A stretch of 64,000 bases of DNA from a virus (IMGVR_UViG_3300025098_000012:162699-226698); one strand, 5' to 3'. Counted from the stretch's first letter, positions 26,140 to 36,257 are shown. Numbers and translations: made by a program. Notes: generated by a model not told the origin, from the sequence alone.

Positions 26140-26154
26140 AATAAATAAACTATT
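26140..26154 (-). promoter_or_regulatory. P1 promoter-like motif
   Basis: Gene-sense AATAGTTTATTTATT before the 26097 start, in the divergent gap shared with purA. Confidence 0.45.
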
Positions 26155-26172
26155 AAAGAAAGGACTTTGAAA

Positions 26173-27366
26173 ATGACTCAAGTGATCGCAGTAATAGGTG
26201 GACAATGGGGCGATGAGGGTAAAGGAAAAATCGTTGATTTTTTGTCGCACAAAGCTGACTACTGTATACGCTTTCAAGGAGGAAGCAATGCAGGACACAC
26301 CATCATTTTTGGAGGTGAAACATACAAGCTCCGACTTCTACCTTCTGGTGTACTCAGAGGAGCTAAAGGTGTACTTGGTGCAGGTATGGCAATCAACCTC
26401 GATGTCTTACAAGGCGAGTTTGATATGCTATGTGGGATGGTTGGATATGAAGAAGCAAGTAAGAGGGTTCTGATTGATCATCGTGCTCATCTTATTCTCC
26501 CCATCCATATTCAAGTGGATACCGAACGAGAAGAGAAATCTTCCAATCGCATCGGAACAACACGAAACGGAATCGGTGTCTGTTATGAGGATAAAGCAAG
26601 ACGCATTGGGTTGAGAGTAGGAGATTTGCTTGACCCATCAACATGGAATGAGAAAGTCAAACTCATAGCTGAAGCTCATGGTGGGTATTCATCTTCTCTC
26701 GTAAAAGAAGAAATCTTATTGAAGTTAGAGAGGTGGAGGGAGAGCTGGATACCTTTTATTTATGACAACCTCTCTTTAAAGCTCCATGAAGCGATGAATG
26801 GTGGTGTTGATAAGGTTATTATTGAGGGTGCTCAAGGAACTTTCCTCGACATCTCACATGGAACATACCCATTCGTAACAAGTTCAACCACGATTGCAGG
26901 TGGCATCAGTGCAGGTATTGGATGTGCATTACCTCGTGATGCAGAAATCATTGGAGTAGTGAAAGCCTATTGCACACGAGTCGGTGCTGGTCCTTTCGGG
27001 TTAGAGGACACAGGTGAGCTTGGTGAGCGTTTGAGAAGCAAAGGTGGAGAGTTTGGTGTGGTCACAGGTCGAGCTAGACGCTGTGGTTGGAACTCACTAC
27101 CCATGCTTAAACACGCTCAAGTCTTAAATGGGTTCACCTCACTAGCCATCACCAAAGTAGATGTGCTTGATGGGTTTAGTGAGGTGAGGATCGGATTGGA
27201 GGGTGGCATGAAAGTCTTTGAAGGGTGGGATAACTCGGCAGGAGTTCAAGACTACTCCTTCCTCCATGCAAATCTCAAAGAGTATATTGATTACATCAAT
27301 GAGAATGTAGTCCCTGTGTCGATCATCTCAACAGGTGCTGATAGAGAAGATACGATCTTCGTTTAA
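26173..27366 (+). CDS. purA: Adenylosuccinate synthetase
   Basis: The 397-residue protein carries the PurA signature GQWGDEGKGKIVD, with the catalytic Asp (D14), and GGSNAGHTI, with the catalytic His (H42). It also has RIGTTRNGIGVCYEDKA, EGAQGTFLDISHGTYPFVTS and the C-terminal STGADRED. It joins IMP and aspartate with GTP to make adenylosuccinate. The intact Asp separates it from PurZ, the dATP-replacing enzyme of Z-genome phages, where this position is changed. I chose the ATG eight bases after GAAAGGA, over an upstream TTG. With GMP reductase it can convert GMP toward AMP. Confidence 0.95.
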   Translation: MTQVIAVIGGQWGDEGKGKIVDFLSHKADYCIRFQGGSNAGHTIIFGGETYKLRLLPSGVLRGAKGVLGAGMAINLDVLQGEFDMLCGMVGYEEASKRVLIDHRAHLILPIHIQVDTEREEKSSNRIGTTRNGIGVCYEDKARRIGLRVGDLLDPSTWNEKVKLIAEAHGGYSSSLVKEEILLKLERWRESWIPFIYDNLSLKLHEAMNGGVDKVIIEGAQGTFLDISHGTYPFVTSSTTIAGGISAGIGCALPRDAEIIGVVKAYCTRVGAGPFGLEDTGELGERLRSKGGEFGVVTGRARRCGWNSLPMLKHAQVLNGFTSLAITKVDVLDGFSEVRIGLEGGMKVFEGWDNSAGVQDYSFLHANLKEYIDYINENVVPVSIISTGADREDTIFV

Positions 27367-29459
27367 AAGCGATACCTCAACCTAGAGTATCTAAGACCAC
27401 TAGACGCATTACCAACGCAAATAGCCACAGCGTCTTTATCTCCTACCAAGACAGCCTTATCCTTAGCTCTAGTTACTGCTGTATAGAGCAAAGAGCGTTG
27501 TAAGAGGTTTGAGCTATGCTCGGTGGTCATCGGCATAATAATGGTGTCATATTCAAGACCTTGGCTCTTATGGACAGTTGTCGCATAAGCGAGTCTCAAG
27601 AGTTTCCTTACTTGGTCAGATGGGATGTCTACAATCTGATCCTTCACACCTTTGATAAGTACACTCACGCTTGTTTTATCAATCGACCTAATACGACCTA
27701 TATCCCCATTATAGACATTTAGATCATACTCATTCTTGGTAATCATCACCCGATCACCTACTCGGATAGAGTCTTTTCCTACTCGGATGAAAGCACCACC
27801 TATATCGGGGTTCAAAGCCGACCTTAGTTCTCGGTTAAGGTTGGTTACACCGACTTTCCCATGATGGGTGGGGCTGACTACATGGAAGTCTACTTGATCC
27901 ATGTGAAGCTCTTTACATCGGTTCACAATCTCATCAAGAATGTCTTGAGAGGTGTAGCGATCAATAAACTGATAATCCTTATTGTGTTGAGGTACTTCAC
28001 CTGCATGGATCTTATGAGCGGCAATCGTAACACCACTCCCCTCTCCTTGCCTAAAGATTTCCGTAAGGTGTTCTCTCGGTACAGCATTTGACTCTATAAG
28101 TTCTGACAACACAAAGCCTGCCCCGACAGGGGGGAGCTGTGCTATATCACCTACCATGATGACTCGGCACTTAGGCGATATACCTTTCATCACTCTCCAC
28201 ATGAGGTGTAAGTCAATCATAGAGGACTCATCTATAATGACAACCGACTCTGTTCGTGGGTTCTGTGGATTATGCCTCCAAATCTCTCGACTTGGATCAT
28301 TGCTGTTCCCAATACCCTTGACTCCACTTTCTTCGTCTTTCTTCACACCCTCATAGTCGGACTTGTCTGTCTTATCGTCCATAGGTAGACCTGCACCGAA
28401 CGCTCTATGAACAGTGAAAGCGTCCATATTGGTTAAGGCACTTGCTCGCTTTGCGGCAATACCTGTGGGGGCGATGAGCAAGATACTCTCTTTACGATCA
28501 AGCAAGATTTTACATAGTGTATTGAGAATGGTTGTTTTGCCTGTTCCTGGCAATCCTGTCACGATTGAGAATGGTTCTGTAAGACCTTGTTGGATTGCCT
28601 TAAGCTGTGTATTGGTTAATGGGTAGCGTGAATATGATTTGATGTCATCAATACTCATTGATTGAAGCATCGTATTCAATCTAAGAGGCGATTTAATCTC
28701 CTCTGCAACCTCTACCTCCATTTTGTAATAAGAAGGCAAATAAAGGGCAATAGAGGAGTCCTGTTGGATCTTATCGACCACAATGCGAGGGGGCTTTGCT
28801 TCTTTCATCGACTTGATGACTTGACCGATCTCTTTCGGGTTCGTCAAGCCTGTAAGGACAGCAGTATCTTTAAACACTGTATTAGTGTCTAGGTGGCAAT
28901 GGCCTTGATACACACCTTGAAGCATAGACCAAAAGATTGAAGCCTCTACTCGTCCCTCATTTTCGGGATCAAAGTCTTTCTTTAGGAGCGTCTTAGCTAT
29001 TTCATCTGCACCTTGAAAGGACACCCCCTTGTATACCAAAGCCCAAGGATTTGATGCGATGGATTCGGGAGACATTTGAACATCATTCCAAATGGAGTTG
29101 ATGATGTTCAAAGGCACTCCTGCTTCAGAGAGGCTTGATATGACCTCAATAGACTCTTGCATAAGAGGATCAGACCAATCCGTCCAACTGTATAGAGCCG
29201 ACCCTTTGAGGTACTTAGGGTTAATCGGATTACGGACTATATCAAGGTTTTTCTTACCATTACGCTTGTCGAGCGTTTCTTTACCTTGAAAGGTAAACAC
29301 TTGACCTCTTGAGACAGGGCCAGCGATCTTACCTTTGACCACGATAGGCTTCGTATCCGCCTCTGAAGCTACGATACACCGTAAAATATAATATGGGGGA
29401 TTGGCAAAAATCTGCCCCAACACTTTTGCAACATAAAACACAAAGAAAACCTTTCTCAA
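27363..29459 (-). CDS. RecD-like SF1B helicase
   Basis: This 698-residue helicase has an N-terminal region with OB-like strands (VVKGKIAGPVSRGQVFTF) followed by the RecD motor. Walker A is TGLPGTGKTT (about 301-310), Walker B is VVIIDESSMID (about 406-416), then GDIAQLPPVGAG, the SH3-like insert (DRVMITKNEYDLNVYNGD), VHKSQGLEYD and YTAVTRAKDK. It should move 5' to 3' on DNA. The size is like RecD2 proteins, which work without RecBC. Its stop overlaps the purA end by four bases, converging. Confidence 0.9.
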   Translation of the reverse strand: MRKVFFVFYVAKVLGQIFANPPYYILRCIVASEADTKPIVVKGKIAGPVSRGQVFTFQGKETLDKRNGKKNLDIVRNPINPKYLKGSALYSWTDWSDPLMQESIEVISSLSEAGVPLNIINSIWNDVQMSPESIASNPWALVYKGVSFQGADEIAKTLLKKDFDPENEGRVEASIFWSMLQGVYQGHCHLDTNTVFKDTAVLTGLTNPKEIGQVIKSMKEAKPPRIVVDKIQQDSSIALYLPSYYKMEVEVAEEIKSPLRLNTMLQSMSIDDIKSYSRYPLTNTQLKAIQQGLTEPFSIVTGLPGTGKTTILNTLCKILLDRKESILLIAPTGIAAKRASALTNMDAFTVHRAFGAGLPMDDKTDKSDYEGVKKDEESGVKGIGNSNDPSREIWRHNPQNPRTESVVIIDESSMIDLHLMWRVMKGISPKCRVIMVGDIAQLPPVGAGFVLSELIESNAVPREHLTEIFRQGEGSGVTIAAHKIHAGEVPQHNKDYQFIDRYTSQDILDEIVNRCKELHMDQVDFHVVSPTHHGKVGVTNLNRELRSALNPDIGGAFIRVGKDSIRVGDRVMITKNEYDLNVYNGDIGRIRSIDKTSVSVLIKGVKDQIVDIPSDQVRKLLRLAYATTVHKSQGLEYDTIIMPMTTEHSSNLLQRSLLYTAVTRAKDKAVLVGDKDAVAICVGNASSGLRYSRLRYRF

Positions 29460-29556
29460 CTAGAGATCATTTTCTTCATGTTATATGATTTAACTCTTAT
29501 GAGAAACTAGCCGAGCGAGGGAAAGTCTCGCTTAACCCTTACTCGACTAAGATTTC

Positions 29557-32500
29557 TTAGCTATCGAGATAATGCTCCATAGCGTACATGAGGTCTAGGT
29601 CTTCCATGCTCGCACCCTTGAAGCTCGCATTGCGAAGGTTCAAAGACTCCTCAGATGGAATACAAGCCTCTGAGATGAACTGAGAAGGTCCACCTGTATG
29701 CTTGTTTCGTCCTGGTCCGTACATAACCTTAACACGATCTTGACCACGAGTAAGGGCAACATAGGCAAGCCTACGCTCAGACTCGATAGAAGATCGTTTA
29801 TCGGGGAACGCTCCACCAGTCATAGGCAAGTACATATCACGACACTCTAAGCCCTTCCAAGAGTGCATAGTACCCAAGAACACACAGTTCTTCTTACCTT
29901 GATTGCCTTGCATAGCTTTTGACTGCTCTTTAAGAGTCATGAAGAAATCAAGACCCTCTTCAAGAGTGCGATTTTGCATCACTCTACGAACAATGCTTGT
30001 ACCACTGTCAGCATATTCTTCCATATCTTCTTGAGAAACTTCGCCCGACTCGGTTTCTTCTGAAAGCTCATTGACCTCTGCTGGACTGAGGTTTTTACCA
30101 AGACGCTCCATCAAGTTTTTACCATCAGCTCCCCTTACCTCATAACACACAAACTCGATAAGCTCTTGTGTAGTACCATCAAAGTCAATGATAGACTGAA
30201 GCATATCAGCATACGCTTTAGCGTTTGCATTACTCCTACGAGCAGTTCGAGGATAAATCTGACTGTAGCCACCTCTCAGATACCAATCGAGTGGGTGCTG
30301 ATCTGCAATCATTGCCCCTCGTTCTACTTTCTCATTGAATGCTTTATCAATGAAGAAATTAAGGTGTCTGTGTGCAATAAATACAGTTTTAGCTCTCAAC
30401 ACAGGATTTGATGACTTGACTGCCATCAGATCAATCGGTGCAAGCATTGTCTTAGAGTCAAGTAGATCATTCTTAGAGTAATAAGGAATCCCTTGAATGA
30501 GTAGTTCAAAAGCATATCCTTTAAGCTCTTTATTAGTACGACAACCAATGCCAAACTTATGCTGTTCTCCACCCTCGTGATCCCAACCCTCAAGATCAAC
30601 AACTTGCTTCATCTCTTCGGCAATCTCCATAGCACCTGGAGACATTGGGTTTTCACCCGAACCATAGCCTTCAAAAGAGATACGACCTTCTTCTTTAGAA
30701 GCGTTTGGATTACAAGTCATAGGGATTTGACGACTATTATGTGCGATCAACTTATTAGCCGCTTGGACGATGTTTCGACCCGACCTAAAGTTAGTACGCA
30801 GGATAGAAGTCTTGAACTCCCCACCCTGTGAGTCAGAAATGTTGATGAACTCTTCTGGTTCTGCACCTCTAAATTCGTAGATCGCTTGCTTGTCATCCCC
30901 AATGAAACAGAAAGTATCGGCTGTCATTCGACCATCACCATAAGGCTTTAAAGTCTCTGGATTGATATGACCTGCGATTAAACCAAACAAGATGTGCTGA
31001 CTCTCGTTCAAATCTTGTGCTTCATCAACAAAGATGTACTTATAAGTGGCTTGAAGCCTCCTCAGAACCTGTGGGTTCTCTACGAGGGTCTTATTAGCGT
31101 TAAGGAGCATATCATCAAAGTCATACGATTTCCCAATAGCTTTAAGATACTCGTAAGCACCATAAACAGCTACTCTTTGCCTATCACCACCCTCAAACCA
31201 AAGCTCGGTTGGAGACTGCAACTTTGACTTCGCAATACCGATGAATTTTGCGTATTCCTTCTCATTTATATCTTTATTGACCATCTGTGTTGGGTCAATG
31301 CCGAGATTAAACCATTGGTTTAATGGAACTTCAAAATGTTTACGAGGGTTATCTTCCGAAGCGAACTTACCTGGAAAACCTGGGAATGGTTCAGCCTTCT
31401 GTAAAGAGTTCATTCCACGACTTGGAGATCCATCACGCTTCGCTTTGAGTTTATTGTTAATCATGGCTCGGAAGCGAGGGTTGTCCCATACAGGATCGTC
31501 TTCATTGGGGAGTACAGCTTCATTTCCCTGTCTACCTACAATGATGCTCCCCAAGTCATTGAGATCGTATCTAGCCCAACCATATCCTTTACTCTCACCC
31601 CAAAGTGCTTTGTCAGCAATCGCTTGAGTAGTACGGATTAAGAGTTGCTTCAAGTCATATTGAAAGGCATCTTCTTCACTCAAGGTTTCTTGGATAATAG
31701 GAGCTTGGTTGATTGCCTTACTTGTATCAATGAAAGGCATTGGTACAACTTCACCAACTGGAGCTGTTGGTCGAAGGGTGACTTGAGCAATAGCCGCTTT
31801 AAGTAGGTTTGCTTGGGCACTCTTTTTTAAGAGCCTCTTACCCCTAAACACCTTAGCGTCAAGGCAAACGCTATTTCCAATAGAGTGTGTTGTTTTTCCA
31901 ACAAACTTACCAACTGACGCTCCGTCAGAGTATTTTAACGCTCTCTTTTCAAGCTCTCCTGCGGCTTCATTGCTGAAAGTCGTTGCAATAATGTTGCTAG
32001 GGCTAACACCAAGCTCTTTAATGGTATATGCAATCTTGGATGCGAGAACACGAGTTTTACCCGAACCTGCACCTGCGGCGATGATTGACTTGCCTGTGAC
32101 CATCATCGCTTCTTCTTGCTCTGGTGTAAGACCTTGCTTCTCACCTGTGCGAGTTTGGAAAGCTGTGTTGGTGTTGATGATACGACTCGCCTCACTAAGA
32201 ACAGCTTGTCGGTTCGATGTGTTTCGGCTCATGTCCAAAAGAAGATCAAACTTAGTCTCACGCTCTTGAAGAAGATGAATACGCCCATCCTCAGAAAGAC
32301 TGCCTGCACGAATACGAGCATCAATACTCTTGATTTCTTCTGCAAGAAGGTTTGACTCTTGAAGGTCGGCAATACCAAGCTCTACTTCATTCGCTTGATC
32401 AAGCTCTTCACAAGCCATAACGATCCATTTACCGATTGTAGTTGCTCGGCTCGCTCTCGGTGCTTGAAGAAGGGCATTAAGGTCGATGAAATCCTCATGA

Positions 32501-32883
32501 CAAGCACTAGAAATCGCACATAATGCCTCTTTAGTTCTCTTGTCTGGATATCTCTCTTTTAACTGTACAAGTCGAGAGTTAAACCAACCCATAACCTCTT
32601 GGACCGCTGATGCTACACCAATCGCCTCTTCAGCATCTAAAGTTCCTTTACGAGCTTGAGAGAGCTTGGTATGAATAGGACCTGATGCGAGGCCAGGTAG
32701 TCCTTCTTCAAGAAGGGGTTCGATCATGGTATCAACCATAGCATCGAACTCGCCCTTGTAGCGTTTTAGGATAGTCTCAGCCTTCTTTAAGCCTTTGGGA
32801 TCTCCCCCAAGCTCTTCATAGGCTTTCATCGCTAGACTCAACTTCATCAAGTCAGCAAAAATTCGTGTATCTGGCGTTGTCAT
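29557..32883 (-). CDS. UvrD/Rep-like SF1A helicase with long N-terminal extension
   Basis: The 1108-residue protein has about 250 extra N-terminal residues (helical) before the helicase core. Motifs are LTPEQEEAM (Q motif), AAGAGSGKTRVLA (Walker A near 270), ATTFSNEAAGEL, YIFVDEAQDLNESQ, FIGDDKQAIYEFRGAEPEEF, LRTNFRSGRNI and YVALTRGQDR. It should unwind DNA 3' to 5'. It is longer than UvrD (about 720), with an insert around residues 440-540. Same strand and 10 bases from the HAD gene upstream. Confidence 0.9.
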   Translation of the reverse strand: MTTPDTRIFADLMKLSLAMKAYEELGGDPKGLKKAETILKRYKGEFDAMVDTMIEPLLEEGLPGLASGPIHTKLSQARKGTLDAEEAIGVASAVQEVMGWFNSRLVQLKERYPDKRTKEALCAISSACHEDFIDLNALLQAPRASRATTIGKWIVMACEELDQANEVELGIADLQESNLLAEEIKSIDARIRAGSLSEDGRIHLLQERETKFDLLLDMSRNTSNRQAVLSEASRIINTNTAFQTRTGEKQGLTPEQEEAMMVTGKSIIAAGAGSGKTRVLASKIAYTIKELGVSPSNIIATTFSNEAAGELEKRALKYSDGASVGKFVGKTTHSIGNSVCLDAKVFRGKRLLKKSAQANLLKAAIAQVTLRPTAPVGEVVPMPFIDTSKAINQAPIIQETLSEEDAFQYDLKQLLIRTTQAIADKALWGESKGYGWARYDLNDLGSIIVGRQGNEAVLPNEDDPVWDNPRFRAMINNKLKAKRDGSPSRGMNSLQKAEPFPGFPGKFASEDNPRKHFEVPLNQWFNLGIDPTQMVNKDINEKEYAKFIGIAKSKLQSPTELWFEGGDRQRVAVYGAYEYLKAIGKSYDFDDMLLNANKTLVENPQVLRRLQATYKYIFVDEAQDLNESQHILFGLIAGHINPETLKPYGDGRMTADTFCFIGDDKQAIYEFRGAEPEEFINISDSQGGEFKTSILRTNFRSGRNIVQAANKLIAHNSRQIPMTCNPNASKEEGRISFEGYGSGENPMSPGAMEIAEEMKQVVDLEGWDHEGGEQHKFGIGCRTNKELKGYAFELLIQGIPYYSKNDLLDSKTMLAPIDLMAVKSSNPVLRAKTVFIAHRHLNFFIDKAFNEKVERGAMIADQHPLDWYLRGGYSQIYPRTARRSNANAKAYADMLQSIIDFDGTTQELIEFVCYEVRGADGKNLMERLGKNLSPAEVNELSEETESGEVSQEDMEEYADSGTSIVRRVMQNRTLEEGLDFFMTLKEQSKAMQGNQGKKNCVFLGTMHSWKGLECRDMYLPMTGGAFPDKRSSIESERRLAYVALTRGQDRVKVMYGPGRNKHTGGPSQFISEACIPSEESLNLRNASFKGASMEDLDLMYAMEHYLDS

Positions 32884-32893
32884 GATTAACTCC

Positions 32894-33487
32894 TTATTTT
32901 AGCAGGTCATACTCTTCTTTAGAGATATAAACAGGATATGGGTTAGGTTGAATTAGATGAGCGTTGAACTCAACTCCAAAGTGATCACACACTGTCTCAA
33001 TGGCATCGAGGTTCTTCTGAGTATCTTCCCAAACAGACACGCTCTGAATGTTAGGGTATTTCTTGAGGAGATCAAAGGTTAGTTTAGCCTTATAGCGAGA
33101 TGTAGACCCTGTGCCTGGTTTTAGGTGAACCTCATCAAAGTCCAACCCTTTACCCTTTAATAGCTCGGCTACACGATAACGCATAGCACCGTTGTCATTA
33201 AGGCGACCTGTACACATGATCGCAAGAGTGTCCATGTCAGAGATAGAGCGTTTAGCTTCACCAACAACACCATTAAACCAATAATCCCCACTAGGCTTTT
33301 GAGGGATAAAAGGTTCACTTAAACTAATGGCCTCGTTGAACCAATAACCCATTTTTTTGTTCGACCACCACTCTGGTGGTTCGGGGCTACGGAACAATGT
33401 ATTATCAAAGTCAAAGATATGAAGCTCAAGACTTTCTGAGCTTGTTTTCATATACTTTGTTGCCACTCTCGCAACAAGATTTCTCAT
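32894..33487 (-). CDS. HAD-family phosphatase (Swiss Army Knife RNA-repair-like) with tag
   Basis: It starts MRNLVARVATKYMKTSSESL; AGGAGAACAGAC precedes this ATG, and longer frames would overlap the divergent gene. After the RVATKYM tag comes a HAD motif HIFDFDNTLF with the two catalytic Asp (D26, D28), then CTGR (motif II-like) and SVWEDTQKN (motif IV-like). The combination PEPPEWW and HLKPG with later EDxxxN resembles the HAD branch linked to RNA repair. Substrate unknown. Confidence 0.65.
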   Translation of the reverse strand: MRNLVARVATKYMKTSSESLELHIFDFDNTLFRSPEPPEWWSNKKMGYWFNEAISLSEPFIPQKPSGDYWFNGVVGEAKRSISDMDTLAIMCTGRLNDNGAMRYRVAELLKGKGLDFDEVHLKPGTGSTSRYKAKLTFDLLKKYPNIQSVSVWEDTQKNLDAIETVCDHFGVEFNAHLIQPNPYPVYISKEEYDLLK

Positions 33488-33542
33488 GTCTGTTCTCCTC
33501 AAAGGTAATATACAGAAGTATCTCATAATAAAGGATCTACAA

Positions 33543-34424
33543 ATGTTAATTATACTTTCCCCGACATCACAGTTAGCTACTGACACTCTTAGGCTGTCAA
33601 ATCCTCCTGCACTATCGGTAGAAGCAGAATATGGTGGGTTCGTCCTTGAGGGTACAAAATACACTGCCGCTCATCACCAACCACTCGGATCACCTTATGT
33701 CGGTCGCCATGTCACCCCCTTTGGTAGACCTGCACCTTGTAATGACTCCAATATACCAAAGCTCAATGATAATGAAGTAGCCATCATCTCACACCTCGAC
33801 ATCGACACTCTTGGTGGACTTATGAGAGCTACAGATCAGTTCGAGGATAACCCTGTCTTTTGGTTCTATGCTGAACATATCGACACCAATGGCATCCACA
33901 AGGCAAGACAAGACCACCCCTGTTGGGTTCTATATAATGGACTTAACGCATGGATCAATGAAAACTATCCAGAGATAGACACAAAGAGAAACAACGATGT
34001 GACCGATTTCTGCTACAAAGCATTCGACTTCATTAAAGAAATGCTTAATGACGGTCTGCTTGCTACTCGAATGGGTAATGCTCACATCTATCTCCAAGAA
34101 AAGCTCGATGAGTCCTCCTTTGTAGAGATGAAACCATGTGGTCTGATCGTTAGACGAACAAGAGGTGAAAAGGTAAATCATCTCTATCGTGGAGAAAATG
34201 CGATCATCACTTACGATGAAAAATATAAGAAGATTAGGATTTCTACTGCTGACCCCATTCCAAACCTATCTTGTAGACGACTCGTTCAAGAATGGTGGGG
34301 TGATAGAGCTGGTGGACACGATCAGATCGCAGGTTCTGCAAGAGGCCAAATCATGTCCGAAGATCAGTTTAGGGAGGCAATAGAAAGGTTTGAAACTGAA
34401 CTAACTAGAGCATTACAAAGGTAA
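33543..34424 (+). CDS. Putative DHH-type phosphoesterase-like protein
   Basis: I placed the start at MLIILSPTSQ, after AAAGGATC, since the upstream extension overlaps the divergent HAD gene. The protein has AIISHLDIDTLGGLMRA, similar to the DHH metal-binding strand, and near its end WWGDRAGGHDQIAGSARG, similar to the GGH..A.G motif of DHHA1 domains. That pairing suggests a nuclease or phosphodiesterase acting on small nucleotides or RNA. A fully canonical DHH triplet is not visible, so the call is tentative. It is followed three bases later by the next gene. Confidence 0.4.
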   Translation: MLIILSPTSQLATDTLRLSNPPALSVEAEYGGFVLEGTKYTAAHHQPLGSPYVGRHVTPFGRPAPCNDSNIPKLNDNEVAIISHLDIDTLGGLMRATDQFEDNPVFWFYAEHIDTNGIHKARQDHPCWVLYNGLNAWINENYPEIDTKRNNDVTDFCYKAFDFIKEMLNDGLLATRMGNAHIYLQEKLDESSFVEMKPCGLIVRRTRGEKVNHLYRGENAIITYDEKYKKIRISTADPIPNLSCRRLVQEWWGDRAGGHDQIAGSARGQIMSEDQFREAIERFETELTRALQR

Positions 34425-34427
34425 TAA

Positions 34428-35468
34428 ATGGCTTTCACAGAAAAAGTAAACAACATTAGAAGGGCAAAAAGCCACATCGTTCAAACTTTCCATGAGATCT
34501 TTGAAGAGTTTGATGAACTTTGGGAAAAGAATCCTCACGAAACAGCCACAGGCATAATCAATGAGGTCTTAAAAGAAAGCGGATTTGATCAGTGGATCTG
34601 TGAACACATGAATAGGGATGTTTGGATCAGTGGAGCTGATCAATGCCTTATGGTGTGGGTAAAAACACGAAACTACAAGACCCATATTGATGTAACGATT
34701 GCCTGTCGTGGTTCAGCAAAGAACCTAAAACTAGACACACACAAGCCTCTATGGAAAATGATTGATTTGCTCCTAAGTACGATTAGAGGATCTTACTTCA
34801 AAACTAGAGAGGTCGGATTTGAACAGCTTTTAGAAATCTATTCATTAGAACGATTAGAGGGCATAAAAGAAGATCTAAAAGATCAAGTAGACAGGAAAGC
34901 AAGAGTCATCATCAATCAACAAAGCCAAGAGGTCAAAGATGAACTCAATGACTTGTTCACTGATGTTGAACTCGAAAAGAAGCTGAAGCACATCCAAAAT
35001 AACATCCCAACACTCACAACATATTACGATTGGGAGATGGGTCAAAATGGAGTTACAAAAAGATACTACTCAAAGCAACTCTCGGACTTAGGGAAGAGGC
35101 TTTATAAAGAGTGCTTAGAAGATCGCTTACTTATGATTAACTTCTTAGGGAGCGTTATTATGGAATGTGGGGCGAAGCGAGTTCGTTGCACTAGAAGAAC
35201 CAAACCAACGAGTCCAGATCGAAGCCCTACTTTTCTGTTTGAAAAAAATGGAAAGACCCTCTATGTGCGTTTCTTTCCTGTGTGCATCAATCTCAGCCCA
35301 AGAGAAAACTCTTTTGATGACGAAAATGAGATTGATCTGCCCGAAAATAACCCCGATAAATTCGATATACTCTCAAGCATCGAAAGTCATTGGGAACATC
35401 TATACGGAGAAAACAAAACTCCGTACCTCAACTGGACAATCGAAAACCCATATGGTTGGGTAGATTAA
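34428..35468 (+). CDS. Hypothetical protein, 346 aa, duplicated domain
   Basis: The two halves look related. One has WICEHMNRDVWISGADQCLM then PLWKMIDLLLSTI. The other has LGSVIMECGAKRV then FDILSSIESHWEH. Each resembles the short paralogs at 16.6-17.6 kb (ECG segment, then a closing helix with W). It may be a two-domain member of that unknown family. It is in an apparent operon with the DHH-like gene and converges with the next. Confidence 0.5.
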   Translation: MAFTEKVNNIRRAKSHIVQTFHEIFEEFDELWEKNPHETATGIINEVLKESGFDQWICEHMNRDVWISGADQCLMVWVKTRNYKTHIDVTIACRGSAKNLKLDTHKPLWKMIDLLLSTIRGSYFKTREVGFEQLLEIYSLERLEGIKEDLKDQVDRKARVIINQQSQEVKDELNDLFTDVELEKKLKHIQNNIPTLTTYYDWEMGQNGVTKRYYSKQLSDLGKRLYKECLEDRLLMINFLGSVIMECGAKRVRCTRRTKPTSPDRSPTFLFEKNGKTLYVRFFPVCINLSPRENSFDDENEIDLPENNPDKFDILSSIESHWEHLYGENKTPYLNWTIENPYGWVD

Positions 35469-36190
35469 GAAGAAGCCATACCAAAGAAGTAATAACCCTC
35501 AACTTTACCTACCTTCTTTTGAATCCTCTTACCACTTACAGTGTAAGTAGCAAGTTTAGAAGATTCAGCATAAGACATACCACCTTGATCTTGTACTTTT
35601 AAAATACGAACAACTTGACCAGGATCAATGTTGTTTGGGCTTTCAAGTAACTCTTTCGTAGAGGCAACAGCCTCTTTCTTTGTAGAATACTTTTTATTAG
35701 TATTGCTACTCCTAATATAAAAAACTTCACCATTTGGTTTATCTGTCGTGATCTTCCTTTTTCCCGCAGGAGTAGTTAAAACTACACCTCCGTTCCAAGG
35801 GATTTCAACCTCAATGACTGCTCCTGCTCTCTTCTTCCCACCCATCATTTTCTCTTGAACCATCTTTTTTGCTTCTTCTTTATTTCGTGCCTTCACCTTT
35901 ACTTCAAATTCCTTTTCGGCAACAACCTTTTCTTCTCCGAAAGCAACACAACCAGCGTCATCCCACTTGCCATAGTCATCATAATGCTCGTCAGCATACT
36001 CTTGAGCTTTCTTCTTAGACATAACTTCACGAGTAGCCATAGTGAAACCGCCTTTTTCAGCAATGGTTCCAGTATAACCACCACTTCCATACTCGTATCG
36101 AGCTTCTTGTACGAGTTCAGCGAATACTCGGTTTGCGTTTGCACCATAGCCAGAATTGACAAAGCCATCTGCTCCTGCTTGTTTCTTCAT
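35465..36190 (-). CDS. Hypothetical protein, 241 aa, with YTGTI segment
   Basis: It starts MKKQAGADGFVNSGYG after AAGGAG, with a P1 motif upstream. The first 60 residues (AFGANANRVF-like region, ARYEYGSGGYTGTIAEK) resemble a segment I have seen in other phage hypothetical proteins. An EVKVKARNKEEAKKMVQEKM strand-helix unit follows, then a small beta domain at the end. Function unknown. Its end overlaps the convergent gene by four bases. Confidence 0.5.
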   Translation of the reverse strand: MKKQAGADGFVNSGYGANANRVFAELVQEARYEYGSGGYTGTIAEKGGFTMATREVMSKKKAQEYADEHYDDYGKWDDAGCVAFGEEKVVAEKEFEVKVKARNKEEAKKMVQEKMMGGKKRAGAVIEVEIPWNGGVVLTTPAGKRKITTDKPNGEVFYIRSSNTNKKYSTKKEAVASTKELLESPNNIDPGQVVRILKVQDQGGMSYAESSKLATYTVSGKRIQKKVGKVEGYYFFGMASS

Positions 36191-36236
36191 AACATTTCTC
36201 CTTGTGTGCCGTGTTAAATCAACACCCATGAGGAGT

Positions 36237-36249
36237 TATAAAGAAACTA
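36237..36249 (-). promoter_or_regulatory. P1 promoter-like motif
   Basis: Gene-sense TAGTTTCTTTATA, just after the stop of the GIY-YIG gene and about 47 bases before the 36190 start. Confidence 0.5.
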
Positions 36250-36257
36250 CAAAAGCA

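Noticed and set aside
26173-27366. PurZ of a Z-genome (2-aminoadenine) phage
   Set aside because: The GDEGKGK Asp is intact, and no DatZ or MazZ companion was recognised in the window.
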